A stretch of 64,000 bases of DNA from Aspidapion aeneum. Its lineage: Eukaryota; Arthropoda; Insecta; Coleoptera; Brentidae. Shown piece after piece: positions 51,201 to 58,870 of this stretch. The notes under the pieces were generated by a model. That model was given only the letters and a program-made list of their open reading frames with translations. It had not been told where the DNA came from and did no database searches. A program made the position numbers and the translations under genes. Positions within the stretch are counted from its first letter, which is position 1. Every line of letters starts with the position of its first letter. The stretch is from NCBI GenBank assembly GCA_963576565.1, contig OY755039.1, forward strand, positions 75,700,289-75,764,288, read 5' to 3'.

Positions 51201-54200
51201 AAAAGTAGATAAGAAATAAATTTTCATAGACTTCAAATAATTGTGTTAGCTTATTGCCGATGTTGAACCCAATTTACCCTAAGTTCACTTATCGTCAAGC
51301 ATAAGGCTTGCCTTTACGATGAGTGTCCTTACTTTACCCTAGTTAAATACAAAACTTTTTAAAAAGCAGATTTGAAATTCGCGAAGATTTGGAAGATAAT
51401 ATTTTTTGCGAAGTGAATAAACTATCGGAGTTACCCTTAGTATAGAGGCCCACTAAACACAAAAACATTTTAGTAACGTCAAAATAATGTATAAGTTAAA
51501 AACATAACGTTAGGTTGGATGTTAGTTCTAACGTCATATTCATAGTGAAAAAGAAGCTTAATAACCCGTTTTCTGACGTGACGTTAGAAAAATAATCTTA
51601 TGTTTTTATAACGTTTTTTTAAAGTGTTTTTCGAACGTTAAAAAAATATTGATTTTTAACAGTGAAAAATAAATGTTTTTTTAACAATGAAAAAATATAT
51701 TTTTTTCAAATATCTCTACAGATAAGGTAGGTCCGTTGAGGTTTTCGTGACTGAAAAAATTTTTTAAAATTCTATGTAAACAATAATTTTGTAGTAAGTG
51801 CCTCGCTACGAGGCCAAACAATTCGAGCTCAAGTGAAAACAAGGCAAACAATTTCAAGGCGCGTATTCACTTTAGCATGAATGCAAACGAAGCATTCGTT
51901 TGGTCCCGCTGCGAGGCTTGCGAAGTAGCAGTTTGCTAAACCTCGCCTATGTAACATTTATTTATCAATAAAGACGATTTATTATTATTATATAATTCTG
52001 CCTCAAATGAATACGCGGCTTAAGGTCCGGCGGCTAATCGTCCACGGTGAATTGTCGCATTCCCTGTCTGATTACCTATAGGTATGCGATATTTCATACA
52101 AAACCATTTTTTTTCTTTTGTTTACTTTTTCTTACCTGATTTTGAGGTGCTTCATTTAGATCACCGCACACACATTTGTTGTTCTTTAACTATACCATCT
52201 TTCCCACACAACTGGAGTAATATTCCGATCCAAATATGTATTCTCTTTCAATATTAATAATTGTGCTTTAAATTTGCCATGTTTGTTTCTGCAAAATGCA
52301 AATATTTTAACCAAAATTACAAAAAGCGTCTTTGCTACTGACTCGTATCAACTCGCAGCGAGACGCAACTAATGGCGATGTTCAGGTAGTGGGCCTGCTA
52401 TAGTATAGAGGGCGCTGCCATCGCACTCTCTATAGTACATATTTTTTTAATGTTTAAAAAACAAAACATTTATTAGCTACATATATCTTAAATTCAACGT
52501 TAGAAGTGAGATCTAGGAAAAACATTATAAAAATAAAATGGTATTATTTTTAATGTTAGTGAAATTATGGTTTTTTTATTGCTGGTTTCTTAACGTTATT
52601 AAGAAATATATTTTTGGTAATGCTTTTACATTAAATTTTCGTTAGGATTTTCTACATGTTTTTTTAATGTCAAAAGTTGACTTAATTTTAACACAAATTT
52701 GTGTTAGAAAAAAAACATTTTTTTTTCAACATTTATTTAATGTTTTTTACGATTTTGTGCTTAGTGGGGGCCTATGGTATCCGGTGGCTTAGTTGTGGAA
52801 GATTTTTTAAACAACGCTAGATTGTTTGGTAATATGTCACAAAATTTTAAGTCACCGGGTGTTTTGTGATGAACCTAAATTATGAAGGTTTTAAAGTTTT
52901 AACAGGCAGCATACAAACCTTATTTAACCGAAAAAGAAAGGGCATAAATTGTTTTAAAAGTAAGCAACGAATAAATAAAATCTTAAAAATAAAAGTAACT
53001 TTGACCACGAACTAAATATTCACATCGTTGTACAATAGTAACGTTTAAAATCATAAAAACTGCGTTCTGTTTTTTGAGCTTTCGAAATTTTGACTGTGCT
53101 TACAGTGGCGGTTTCTCCATAAGTGCACATGTGCACGTGCACTCCCAAATTATACTTTAAAAAATATTAAACTTTGATCATTCCTTAATTTAATTAATAA
53201 TTACCCCAAAAGGAATTCACTAAAGACTGGAGTATTATCTAGGAATTAATACCCGGTATGTATGTGTTTGTATTCGTGTTCAAACCAAGCTCGAATCTAA
53301 TTCTTTACGGTAATTTACTGGAACCAAATTCTATGCACCGTGAATGTCATGTCGCATGCTAATTACGAAATATAGAAAGAGAGGACGACATGTCCCAATA
53401 GAATTTTACAGTACATAGAATCTGCACCTTCCTTTGGCACCGCGCCTATACAAAAACTAGCCTCGATGCCACCCGCACCCCCGTGATGTCTCCCGCGTCC
53501 ACGGTACGCGTTGCATTTTAGACCAGTTCACGCGCACTTTTCAGTAGTACGCGCTTAGACAACTTCCTATTATCGGTCGGGCACTGGCGGTTTGTTTTGA
53601 TTTCGACGATTTGGTATTTACGACAATGGCGGAAGTTTCTAATTCTGATAGCATTAGCGTGGAATATTTAAAGGCAATTAAATTTTCATCTTTGCCATTA
53701 GAAGAGAAAATATATGTTAACTAGGTATGATATATTTATTATTTATTTATAATTACAATAATAATAGGTAGGTAATTATTCTCTAACGAAATATCTAATT
53801 TTTTTAATTATATGATATGACGACCCACTCGATGGCCAAAAAGTTAGCGTGGCACTCAAAAAAAATTTATGCCTGCGCCGCATTTTTTTATTTTTTTTTG
53901 GTGTGCACCCCCAAAGCTTTTTACCACGCGCCGCCACTGTGTGCTTGTACAGTAAGAAAATCTTTAAAATTGCCGCACACAAAAATAAAAAATATTCCTA
54001 TTTCAAATTTGGAAAACCAGTTTGTACCAAACCAAGAAAATAGTGAACCTTACCTCTGTTTGTATCAGTACGTATTTAAAAACTATTTTTTCTTACATTT
54101 TAAAATGATACATTTTGACGGAAACAAATACACCGGCAGTTGAAAAACTCTCTGACTGTACCATGTACATGTACATACAAAGTGTCTCATTATATTTTTT

Positions 54201-56474
54201 CCCACCATTTTAAACCATTAATAATTGATATAGGAATATAAAAAAAATTATGTTCGAATTCGCGAAATTTTTACTTTTAAATTGCATCTTGACTTTATTC
54301 CTGATGCTTAACGTATTTGACAGGCGCTCAAATTTATAGTTTTGTAAATTGGATGCTCCTTATATTACTTAATTAAAAGATTAGGCTTGGAATATACAGG
54401 GTGTCCCAAATTGGGCACTTTTAGTCTTTGAGCTAGGGGGGCTTTTTGAAAAGTCTGCATTTTTGAAGGGGTTCTATAACTTCGTTATTAGTGGAAATTT
54501 TGATTTAGAGTAAATTGCAGTTTTATAGACTTTGTCACGAGGAATTCACTTACCAAATTAAATTTTTACTGTCACTTTTAGTTTTTGAGATATGACATAA
54601 AGTTTTATTTTTTCTTATGGAATGGCCTATATTTTAATTAATTTTCGAATTCGCCATTGAATTCTTTTCAAAATGATGTATGTCATAGTTTGATTGAGCG
54701 GTTTAGGAGATATTCAGCTTTTTCACTTATTTCTAGTGCGCTATGATTTCCTGCTGAGGCAGGTGAAGGCACTCCAGTATTTTTATTATTTTACACAGTC
54801 ACAAATATAGTAAGGCTGGTTTGGAAAAATTATAATTCAGCTGACGGCCCTCAATGCCTAGTTATAAAAAGTTTTAAAAAATTATACATATTTCAAAATA
54901 AAATTAAAACGCTGTTGTGCAAAATAATTTCATATCAAAGCGTAATGACAAATTGTTTAAACAATTGAAAACAATGACAAAACGCCAAGACGCAAGGCCA
55001 ACTTGATTTGCATAGTATAAGACAACAAAACTATAGGAGCATTGAAGTAGGATTTGACCGCAAGGCTTTCACGTCAATGGCGCATGACGTCATTCAACGC
55101 ACACTAGACAAAAATAAAAAACTTTAGTTATCTCCGAAACCGCTCAATCAAACTATGACGTATGATACATCATTTTGAAAAGAATTCAATCACGAATTCG
55201 AAAATTAATTAAAATATAGGCCATTCCATAAGAAAAAATGCAACTTTAGGTCATATCTCAAAAACTAAAAGTGACAGTTAAAATTTAATTTAGCGGTTGA
55301 ATTCCTCGTGACAAAGTCTATAAAATTGCAATTTACTCTAAATCAATATTTCCAATAATAACGAAGTTATAGACCCCCCTACGAAATGCAGACTTTTCAA
55401 CAAGCCCCCGTAGCTCAAAGACGAGACGATATTTCAAAATGCGGTTTTCACTATAAGTCTTCTCTTGAAATTTGAGCCTTGTAATGCGTGGTCAGTTTTT
55501 CTCTGTCTTCCCTAGAAGTACCTTAAACCCCCCAAAAGTGCCCAATATGGGACACCCTGTACTTTCCAAAAATACCCCATATGTCGCAGTTTTGATAAAT
55601 AGTTTGTGAAATATTAGCGATAAATTTTTAAATGATAAAAAAATAACATTACCACTTTTGTGTTAATTTCAGTGTCCTTATTTCGAACTATGTTAGCCCC
55701 ATGTGTAAATAAACAGTGACAATGACAACTATTTTTTTTTAAATGACGCTCAAAATGACAACCGGTAACGACAACAAAGTCACTGTTGATACATGGGGAC
55801 TAACATAATTTGGAATAAGGATACTAAAATTAACACAAGAGCGGTACTGTTATAATTGCTAATATCTCAGAAACTATGGCTCTAAACTACGGCATATCGG
55901 GTATTTTTGGAAATATATGTTCCAAGCCTAATCTATTAATTAAATAATATAAGGAGCATCCAATTTACAAAAACTATAAATTTGAGGGCCTGTCAAATAT
56001 GGTAAGCATCAGGAATAAAGTTAAGATGCAATTTAAAAGTAAAAATTTCGCGAATTCGAACACAATTTCTTGTATATTCCTATATCAATTATTAATGGTG
56101 TAAAAGGGTGGGAAAAAATACAATGAGATACCCTGTAGAGTTAATCTTACAAGGCTTTTTATTTTTTCGGGTAACTCCTGTCACATACTTTACTATTGCC
56201 ATACATCTTATGAACTATGAACAAGAGTTCTAATTCCCAGTTTAACGCATTGATGGTTATAACTTTTAGGATTATGATGACGGAAGTCTACAGTGACCTT
56301 AACAAAACTTTTTACTACTATGGTAATTCTCAACACTTGGGTGCACATTTTTCCTTCAATTTCCTGAGTTTTGTCAAAGGAGGAATCACGCTAGGTTTCA
56401 ACAATTATCAACTTCTCGAAGCTGTGGCGCAATGGTTGGACAGTATTCCCATTTTAGACATCAATAATTGGGTG
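24864..56474 (+). CDS. Alpha-glucosidase/maltase (GH13), seven exons, 3' end missing
   Basis: Coding exons 24864-25071, 30114-30233, 33801-34015, 35405-35541, 49352-49443, 51040-51181 and 56270-56474 join in frame with GT/AG borders into 373 codons. The product is a secreted or membrane-anchored sugar hydrolase that cleaves terminal alpha-1,4-glucose from maltose and sucrose in insect gut. Evidence: signal peptide (residues 1-18), [15 protein letters not shown], region I DYVPNH (136-141), QPDLN (208-212), region II GFRMDAV with nucleophile D240, and acid E310 in MTEVYS. Family members have about 580-600 residues, so region IV (NHD) and the C-terminal domain lie beyond the window. All exons are intact. 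An endogenous retrovirus lies after exon 7, in intron 7 or as an interruption. Substrate specificity cannot be told. Confidence 0.92.
25225..26775. repeat. 1.5-kb palindrome in maltase intron 1 (foldback element)
   Basis: Two arms of about 750 bp mirror each other around 26090. Left end: cattataacttttgaactat; right end: atagttcaaaagttataatg. Each arm is itself made of related units of about 310 bp with the boxes ccgccat..aagatggcgga, aacaaggtacaaat and accgattttagtgaaat. Transcribed from the maltase promoter, the RNA could form a long hairpin. No coding sequence. Confidence 0.85.
26776..27279. other. Non-coding intron 1 sequence
   Basis: AT-rich, no recognisable gene or repeat. Confidence 0.5.
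27280..27625. mobile_element. Tigger/pogo-like MITE
   Basis: Starts CAGTACAGTCCCGATTATCC and ends ataatcgggattgtactg, terminal inverted repeats of the Tigger type. TA lies on both sides (27278-27279, 27626-27627), as expected for Tc1/mariner-type insertion. Internal gttaatcgggatt boxes repeat the terminal sequence. No transposase. Confidence 0.8.
27626..28839. other. Non-coding intron 1 sequence with hAT-like ends
   Basis: Two partly related segments (about 27640-27735 and 27775-27865) share caaaaaaggacc-like and gctgattg boxes. CAGTGGCGTAAGC (28237) and CAGTGGCGGATCCAGG (28430) look like left ends of hAT MITEs; right ends were not identified with confidence. Confidence 0.4.
28840..28985 (+). 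mobile_element. tRNA-derived SINE-like element
   Basis: Contains ggttcccggtttgatcccgg, a tRNA-type B box, followed by a tail cttctttaacttcacttgtt shared with copies at 49543-49614 and 49899-50035. The tRNA cloverleaf is not intact, so this is a retroposon and not a functional tRNA gene. Confidence 0.55.
28986..29818. other. Non-coding intron 1 sequence
   Basis: No gene or well-bounded repeat recognised. Confidence 0.5.
29819..30003. mobile_element. 185-bp pogo-like MITE
   Basis: Begins CAGTCGAACCCCTCTAACTC and ends gagttatagaggttcgactg; TA on both sides. Short internal repeats of taactcgaacct. Typical non-autonomous pogo/Tigger element 110 bp upstream of exon 2. Confidence 0.8.
30114..30233 (+). 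CDS. Maltase exon 2
   Basis: Acceptor tttttattttag/G. Encodes [20 protein letters not shown] and the [10 protein letters not shown] segment that is diagnostic of insect maltases. Donor at 30234 (GTAATG), phase 1. Confidence 0.92.
30423..32333. mobile_element. hAT-like element with an RTE fragment inside
   Basis: Left end CAGGGTTGCCAACCGTCCCG, right end gttcgcagccctg, giving inverted repeats CAGGGyTGCsAAC. A gtcccgt box recurs at both ends (30440, 32299). The flanking octamers do not match clearly, so the limits are tentative. The part 30490-31190 is AT-rich without a gene; 31194-32150 is an RTE fragment. Confidence 0.5.
31194..32150 (+). pseudogene. RTE-type retrotransposon fragment in intron 2
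   Basis: On the + strand: [20 protein letters not shown], a stop at about 31275, then [20 protein letters not shown] and [19 protein letters not shown] (catalytic motif near 31470), [15 protein letters not shown] and QYKYLGLKI. After a stop at 31809 the C-terminal [20 protein letters not shown] and [10 protein letters not shown] follow in the next open frame. It ends in aataaaaatatatg. It is related to the fragment at 23841-24690 but carries different lesions. N-terminal part missing. Confidence 0.85.
32566..33390. mobile_element. hAT element, CAGTGATGCCAGGTC family, short copy
   Basis: Left end CAGTGATGCCAGGTC, right end GACCTGGCAACACAG; flanking octamers GCCGGCTG (32558-32565) and GCCGCCTG (33391-33398) match at 7 of 8. 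It is homologous to the outer parts of the element at 14374-19447. It carries the 320-bp MITE 32700-33019 and a partial copy of the tgcctggcac MITE (33221-33275). Confidence 0.82.
32700..33019. mobile_element. 320-bp hAT MITE with G-rich tracts
   Basis: Left end CAAAGGCGGATCCAG (degenerate CAGTGGCGGATCC), right end GGATCCGCCACTG. Perfect octamer TAGCTAAG on both sides (32692-32699, 33020-33027). Long G runs at 32727-32770 and 32964-32980 could form G-quadruplexes. Confidence 0.88.
33801..34015 (+). CDS. Maltase exon 3: region I
   Basis: Begins with [13 protein letters not shown], completing the YRDVDPMFG block, and carries DYVPNH (region I), then YYVWKDAK and ends at NNW with donor GTAAGA. 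Acceptor is tattttaaag; the piggyBac-like element ends only 50 bases upstream. Confidence 0.93.
34110..34325. repeat. Inverted-repeat MITE in intron 3
   Basis: The arm with cccttttgcgcgggagaac and gtcgaaaaatgtgcatttt is mirrored by aaaaatgtgttttttgac and gttctcccgcgcaatggg. No coding capacity. The rest of intron 3 (34326-35404) shows no recognisable feature. Confidence 0.65.
35405..35541 (+). CDS. Maltase exon 4: QPDLN
   Basis: [20 protein letters not shown] followed by [20 protein letters not shown] is conserved region V, and its spelling places the enzyme with oligo-1,6-glucosidase-like GH13 members. Donor AAG/GTATGA, phase 2. Confidence 0.93.
35542..36839. other. Non-coding start of intron 4
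   Basis: AT-rich, no recognisable gene or bounded repeat. Confidence 0.5.
36840..37123 (-). pseudogene. LINE ORF2 C-terminal zinc-finger fragment
   Basis: In one minus-strand frame: [20 protein letters not shown], then [11 protein letters not shown], followed by stops and [22 protein letters not shown]...C-x2-C...H-x4-C is the standard end of Jockey/R1-type ORF2 proteins. Several in-frame stops mark it as dead. It is cut at 37124 by the left end of a hAT element (CAGTGGCGGCTTGTG). Confidence 0.6.
37495..38393. repeat. 0.9-kb palindrome in intron 4 (gggtgtccc family)
   Basis: The left arm starts cagggtgtcccaaattcgat and includes atagcaagccgtttttaaa; the right arm has aaaaacggcttgctatatct and ends ttttggacagggtg. 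The centre (37850-38050) is A/T-rich. It is related by the gtctgcatttt and ataacttcgtt/ataacttgttt boxes to the palindrome at 54170-56140. A flanking inverted pair (37168-37205 and 38812-38850, cgagtcgttaaataccgaga) lies outside it. Confidence 0.7.
38394..40015. other. Non-coding intron 4 sequence
   Basis: No gene recognised. It includes a (GA)n run at 39208-39240 and a hAT-like CAGTGGCGGCGCAAAAT end at 39690. Confidence 0.45.
40020..40470. mobile_element. Short element with GC-rich mini-repeats at both ends
   Basis: At 40033-40115 several copies of GGCGCCGGGCCAACTC-like units; at 40375-40460 the same units in inverse orientation (gcccagttggcccggcg). The centre is AT-rich with tttggatgcgccatttt. 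The GC boxes stand out sharply from the AT-rich surroundings and recur at 19.7, 21.4 and 23.2 kb. Confidence 0.6.
40975..41110. repeat. Degenerate ACCGAAC/CCTAAC repeats next to the 10-mer array
   Basis: Irregular units such as aaccgaacctaaccgaat and ggttcggtttggttcggtt, grading into the regular array. It contains both strands of the motif, so it folds back on itself. Confidence 0.75.
41111..42250. repeat. (CCTAACCCAA)n array, telomere-like compound motif
   Basis: About 113 tandem copies of the 10-mer, equal to TTGGGTTAGG on the other strand: one TTAGG (the common arthropod telomere unit) fused to TTGGG. Nearly perfect, with rare variants (cctaacccag near 41190, cataaccc near 41722, cttaaccc near 41852, cccagccc near 41963). 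The G-rich strand runs towards lower coordinates. It lies in the 13.8-kb intron 4 of maltase, so it is interstitial. Confidence 0.95.
42251..44512. other. Non-coding intron 4 sequence
   Basis: No gene recognised; a (TG)n run at 44152-44172. The block 44090-44250, with taactcgatagctcctaaac and attttcatgaaatttt, resembles the dispersed family around 20.6-22.3 kb. A short 61-codon frame at 43714-43899 has no recognisable similarity and is probably chance. Confidence 0.45.
44513..44674. mobile_element. 162-bp hAT MITE
   Basis: Left end CAGCGGCGTAGTGAGGG, right end CCCTCACTACGCCGCTG, perfect 17-bp inverted repeats. Internal ggcgccttgcggcgcc palindrome. Flanks share GGTTAG, an imperfect duplication. 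Confidence 0.85.
44714..44994. mobile_element. 281-bp MITE with 45-bp inverted ends
   Basis: Left end TAGAGAATTATTGAAATACA continuing gccaggctataattgtgccag; right end mirrors this and finishes ttcaataattctcta. TTTAT adjoins both sides (gatTTAT/ and /TTTATg). A partial copy is at 33221-33275 in intron 2. Confidence 0.85.
44995..45595. other. T-rich non-coding intron 4 sequence
   Basis: Contains repeated tttaatattgcaga boxes (45103 and 45272); no gene recognised. Confidence 0.45.
45596..47285. mobile_element. 1.7-kb DNA transposon with long inverted ends, no readable transposase
   Basis: Left: aaggtccagtttatcaatgg then a block with cctcgagttaaag and gtgtttatccacacc; right: inverse block with ggataaacacttttgac, ctaactcgaggggtaacc, and the end ccattgataaaccggccctt. 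The inverted arms are near 190 bp. The ends resemble PIF/Harbinger-type GGGCCGGTTT termini, an inference. The interior (45780-47040) is AT-rich with a possible acceptor ttgttacag at 46202 but no recognisable domain. Confidence 0.7.
47315..47344. repeat. 30-bp perfect hairpin flanked by 7-bp direct repeats
   Basis: CACGGATCACCT, loop TTTGTT, AGGTGATCCGTG: a perfect 12-bp stem. ATTTTAG lies immediately on both sides (47308-47314, 47345-47351), as if a tiny element had inserted and duplicated its target. It sits between two larger DNA transposons. Confidence 0.8.
47504..47729 (+). pseudogene. Harbinger (HARBI1-like) transposase N-terminal fragment
   Basis: Starts [20 protein letters not shown]; the first frame stops at 47614. 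In the next frame [19 protein letters not shown] then [15 protein letters not shown] follows, a signature of the region just before the DDE nuclease in insect Harbinger transposases. The catalytic part is absent because the copy is cut shortly afterwards. A frameshift lies near 47580-47605. Confidence 0.7.
47800..49110 (+). mobile_element. Decayed DNA transposon, copy B (related to 17609-19150)
   Basis: Subterminal inverted boxes TTGACAGGTCGTTAG (47816) and CTAACGACCTGTCAA (49057). An exon-like start ATGCATAGTTTTCCGAGAC ends at a donor ttaag/gtaag (48171), and a possible second exon follows an acceptor ttgttttcag at 48541. The short frame from there (to 48823) has no family I can name. It ends with aataaaaactcatttaaaa. 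Inserted in the Harbinger-like element. Confidence 0.65.
49352..49443 (+). CDS. Maltase exon 5: catalytic nucleophile
   Basis: [20 protein letters not shown], with the GH13 nucleophile Asp in GFRMDAV. Acceptor tttgtatttag, donor CCA/GTAAGT. It is separated from exon 4 by a 13.8-kb intron. Confidence 0.93.
49543..49614 (-). mobile_element. tRNA-derived SINE-like element, minus copy
   Basis: On the minus strand: GGGGGTTCGATCCCCGGCCG (B box and acceptor stem side) followed by gaagcaaacttttttc and an A/T tail ending cacttgttgttta. An inverted pair, gacctaaaactat at 49531 and atagttttaggtc at 49615, brackets it. No complete A box, so not a functional tRNA gene. Confidence 0.6.
49899..50035 (+). 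mobile_element. tRNA-derived SINE, plus copy
   Basis: ggcttcggtagttcagtggt (A box, tRNA-like 5' end) and aggtttgatccccggccgag (B box and 3' stem), with acceptor-like pairing CTTCGG/CCGAGG, then a tail aacttttttt...ctttaatttcacttgttg identical in style to the copies at 49543 and 28840. The anticodon arm is degenerate. Closest by eye to a Gly- or Asp-type tRNA, but the assignment is weak. Confidence 0.7.
50036..50479. other. Non-coding intron 5 sequence
   Basis: AT-rich, no recognisable feature. Confidence 0.5.
50480..50990 (-). pseudogene. LINE ORF2 C-terminal fragment (Jockey/R1-like)
   Basis: The minus strand gives an open frame starting upstream of [20 protein letters not shown] and running through [20 protein letters not shown] and [19 protein letters not shown]...C-x2-C...H-x4-C is the canonical end of LINE ORF2, after the RNase H region. 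The stop is at 50583; the 3' tail carries (ACT)n repeats (50495-50515). It is 5'-truncated, as is usual for LINE insertions. Confidence 0.75.
51040..51181 (+). CDS. Maltase exon 6
   Basis: [20 protein letters not shown] then [17 protein letters not shown], a helix-rich part of the barrel before the acid/base strand. Acceptor tgttatag, donor CAG/GTAAAT. Confidence 0.9.
51445..52773. mobile_element. TIR element in intron 6
   Basis: Left end aggcccactaaacacaaaaac, right end ttttgtgcttagtgggggcct, imperfect inverted repeats; subterminal aacgtt-rich blocks occur at both sides (51480-51660 and 52490-52700). The centre (51790-52440) is more GC-rich, with gtgcctcgctacgaggcc, and may be another insertion. 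No transposase seen. Confidence 0.6.
53103..53939. mobile_element. hAT element, CAGTGGCGG family, uninterrupted copy
   Basis: Left end CAGTGGCGGTTTCTCC, right end cgcgccgccactg; flanking octamers TGTGCTTA (53095-53102) and TGTGCTTG (53940-53947) match at 7 of 8. This copy shows the original form of the interrupted element at 8048-13957. It contains a 33-codon frame starting [10 protein letters not shown] with [10 protein letters not shown] (53625-53726), which looks like the beginning of a hAT transposase; the rest is deleted. Confidence 0.85.
54170..56140. repeat. 2-kb palindrome in intron 6 (gggtgtccc family)
   Basis: The outer arms 54180-54720 and about 55140-56110 are inverted copies: atatacagggtgtcccaaat and gggacaccctgtac; ttcgaattcgcgaaattttt and aaaatttcgcgaattcgaac; gctccttatattacttaatt and aattaaataatataaggagc. 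About 400 bases at the centre are unpaired. A second block near 55660-55860 interrupts the right arm. A foldback transposon or a hairpin RNA source; no coding sequence. Confidence 0.85.
56270..56474 (+). CDS. Maltase exon 7: general acid Glu
   Basis: [20 protein letters not shown]; the Glu of MTEVYS is the GH13 acid/base. The exon ends ...DINNWV before GTAGGT; the next expected residues (GNHDQ) should open exon 8, which is not visible in the remaining + strand sequence. Confidence 0.9.
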
Positions 56475-56900
56475 GTAGGTGTTTTCTATTCCATTTAATA
56501 TAATTTTAAATTTTGTCATAAAAACTGATTTTGCCATTTCCATGAATGAACACAATTCTAGTTAACCGTAACATGAGCGTAGTCAGGGTGGGGCAGTCAC
56601 CTGCCCCATCTTGGCTTTAGCTCATTTAGTAAGACGGTTTATCAAGGTTTATTCGCAATCCTCGCAAGTTAATATTAAATTAAGTTTATAGTTGATGTTG
56701 TATTAAAGTGACACCGCGTCATCAAAACCTTGATGGGCGGGAAGAGAGTAGAGGGGTACATACAGTGGCACGCACTTCCTTTAATTTTTTTATTGATGTT
56801 GATTCCCAAAATGAGGCACTGCACTAATTAGTCATCAGCTTACTATTTTACTTGCTTTTTATTGATGTCTTCTTCCAAACGATTTCATTAGAAAGGAACA
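56475..56900. other. Start of maltase intron 7
   Basis: No exon found. A hAT-like box agcgtagtcagggtggggcag at 56575 and gccccatcttggc suggest a small element. The retroviral insertion begins at 56905. Confidence 0.5.
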
Positions 56901-56904
56901 TATA

Positions 56905-57327
56905 AGTTAAGTTCCAATAATTCACAGACGGCTTTTTAAAAACTAATTTTCTTTATTTAGTAAAACTTATTACTACTACTATGCTACTACTGCTATAGCT
57001 AGAACTTGAATGCCCTATCTGATTATGAAATGTGCTTTTATATGCTGACCTTTCACTTAAATGATAACATAATGATATAATGTTAAAAACAACTTATTAA
57101 GATATTAAACTAATGATGTACATAATGATATTTGGTTCTTAATTATAATGTTAAAAACATCTTATTAAGATATTAAACTAATGATGTTTGCATTCCAAAG
57201 TTTAAAAGCAATTTACTTATCAATAACAATTTCATAATTGTTATTGATTTTCTTAATGTTCTTTTAAATACTAATTATTATTATTTTTTTAACACAGAAT
57301 AAGGTGGATGTATAGAAGTACATTACT
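56905..57327 (-). repeat. 3' LTR of the endogenous retrovirus
   Basis: Read on the minus strand it begins AGTAATGTAC right after the polypurine tract AAGGAAGGAGG (57338-57328) and ends TTAACT at 56905, giving AGT...ACT termini and 423 bp, a normal errantivirus size. TATAAAAG (57042-57035) is a likely U3 promoter box and AATAAA (56957-56952) a polyadenylation signal. TATA at 56901-56904 would be one copy of the 4-bp duplication. The outer boundary is inferred, since the 5' LTR is not in view. Confidence 0.7.
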
Positions 57328-57356
57328 CCTCCTTCCTTAAAAAGAATCGTGTCCTC

Positions 57357-58870
57357 ACGATTTCTCTTGTAATTCTATATCTTCATCTAATTGTTTATCT
57401 TCTTCTAACCATCTTTTAATAGTATTTCTAGATATTACCTTATTTCTAAAATATTTTTGAAAAATATAAACTATAGTAACGATAATCAAAGGAGAATAAA
57501 AAACAATAAATAATTATGCCCATTTTTCTGAAAACTGTAGGTTTCTAATTCTAATGGTTGAAAAAGATTTTCATTAATTTTTTCTGGCTGCAATACATGA
57601 TTTAAATTCAAATTTATTTTTGAAGTGCTTCTAAAAGGTTTTAGTTCAAGATGATAATGTTCAATAGTATTAATTTTTGTTTCATATCTGTTTTGATTAA
57701 GAAATACTGTACAATTTGATTTAACAATGTTACAGTTTTTCACGTCTTTACGTACTATCTTTTGACACAACTCTAAGATAGGGTTAGTTTTTGAAGTGCA
57801 ATAAATAATTTGTTTATTCTCCGTTTGTATGACATAATTATAGGAATTAGAAATTTCATGTTGAGTAATATTAAAGTTATTAATTTGATTATAGCAATAC
57901 CATTTATGATTATTATTTTTACACGTTTTAAACCAATCTGAATTACAGACATAACTTGAAGGTATTGTCATTAATAAATTATCATAAGGAATCGGATAAA
58001 CAATTGACATTTTACAAGTGTAATCCCTAAAAATTGGAATTCTTATAACTAAAACTAATACATTATCTTTGATAAGAATTGCGGTTTTACATAATTGTAC
58101 TAACTCTAAAGGCTGTCCTAATGGCCATAAAAAGGATTTAGGATAGTGTGTTCGTAAGTATTCCCAAAGTAATTTAATTTCAGTCGGATCCAAAATTTCT
58201 AAATTTGATGTTTCGGTCTGGGAAAATGATATTGTTCTTTCTAACATTTCTAGGTAGTTTTTAATTCTTTGTACTTGTAAATTAATACTCAAAATATTCC
58301 ATGTTTTATCAGTTTCATTATATCTTTCGGTAAGAACTCTTTGTAGTTCGCCTGAATGAAAATTGATATTATTTATAAGATCATTGTATTTGTTTGAAAT
58401 GTGTTCGGCTAATGAACTATAATCATTTAATCGAGATGTTAATTTATTTTGATTTCGTGTCAATATGTCGAAGTGTTTATTTATTTCTTGTAGATCTTGC
58501 TCGTCAAGATTTCCTGTTACGAATTTTATTCCTGTACCCAAGAAATTTGCTAAGCCGCGTTTTTCACGCTTAGGAATTAATTTATGATATGTAGCAAAAC
58601 AATTTGATATTAATTCGTTTGTTGCAAAAATCTGTTGTTTTACATAAAAGTTTTTTGATCTATTTATAATACTAAATGATTGATTTAAAATTTGCGATGT
58701 TTCAAAAGTTTGGAATAAGTTAAAATTTACATAGGTAGAATGAAGGTGGTCTTGTATGTAGGTTTGGTTAGATAGCGTTTCTAAGTATGTAGTTGCGTTA
58801 ATTGGTGTTATTTCCAGAGTTTGAACAGTCTGAAGAAGTAGGAATCTGAACAGAAAGATTCTTTCTTAAT
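57357..58870 (-). pseudogene. Retroviral env (fusion-type glycoprotein), disrupted
   Basis: The env frame opens after a TAA near 58870 with a hydrophobic, signal-like stretch, overlaps the end of pol, and has no usable ATG, as in gypsy where env is made from a spliced RNA. A furin-type site REKR (58568-58557) precedes a GLANFLG fusion-peptide-like segment, as in the Env of gypsy and baculovirus F-like proteins. The long uninterrupted part is 58541-57486. It stops inside the predicted membrane anchor; anchor-like and basic tail sequence continue in another frame down to 57357, suggesting one lost base in a T6 run. Not a working protein as written. Confidence 0.8.
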
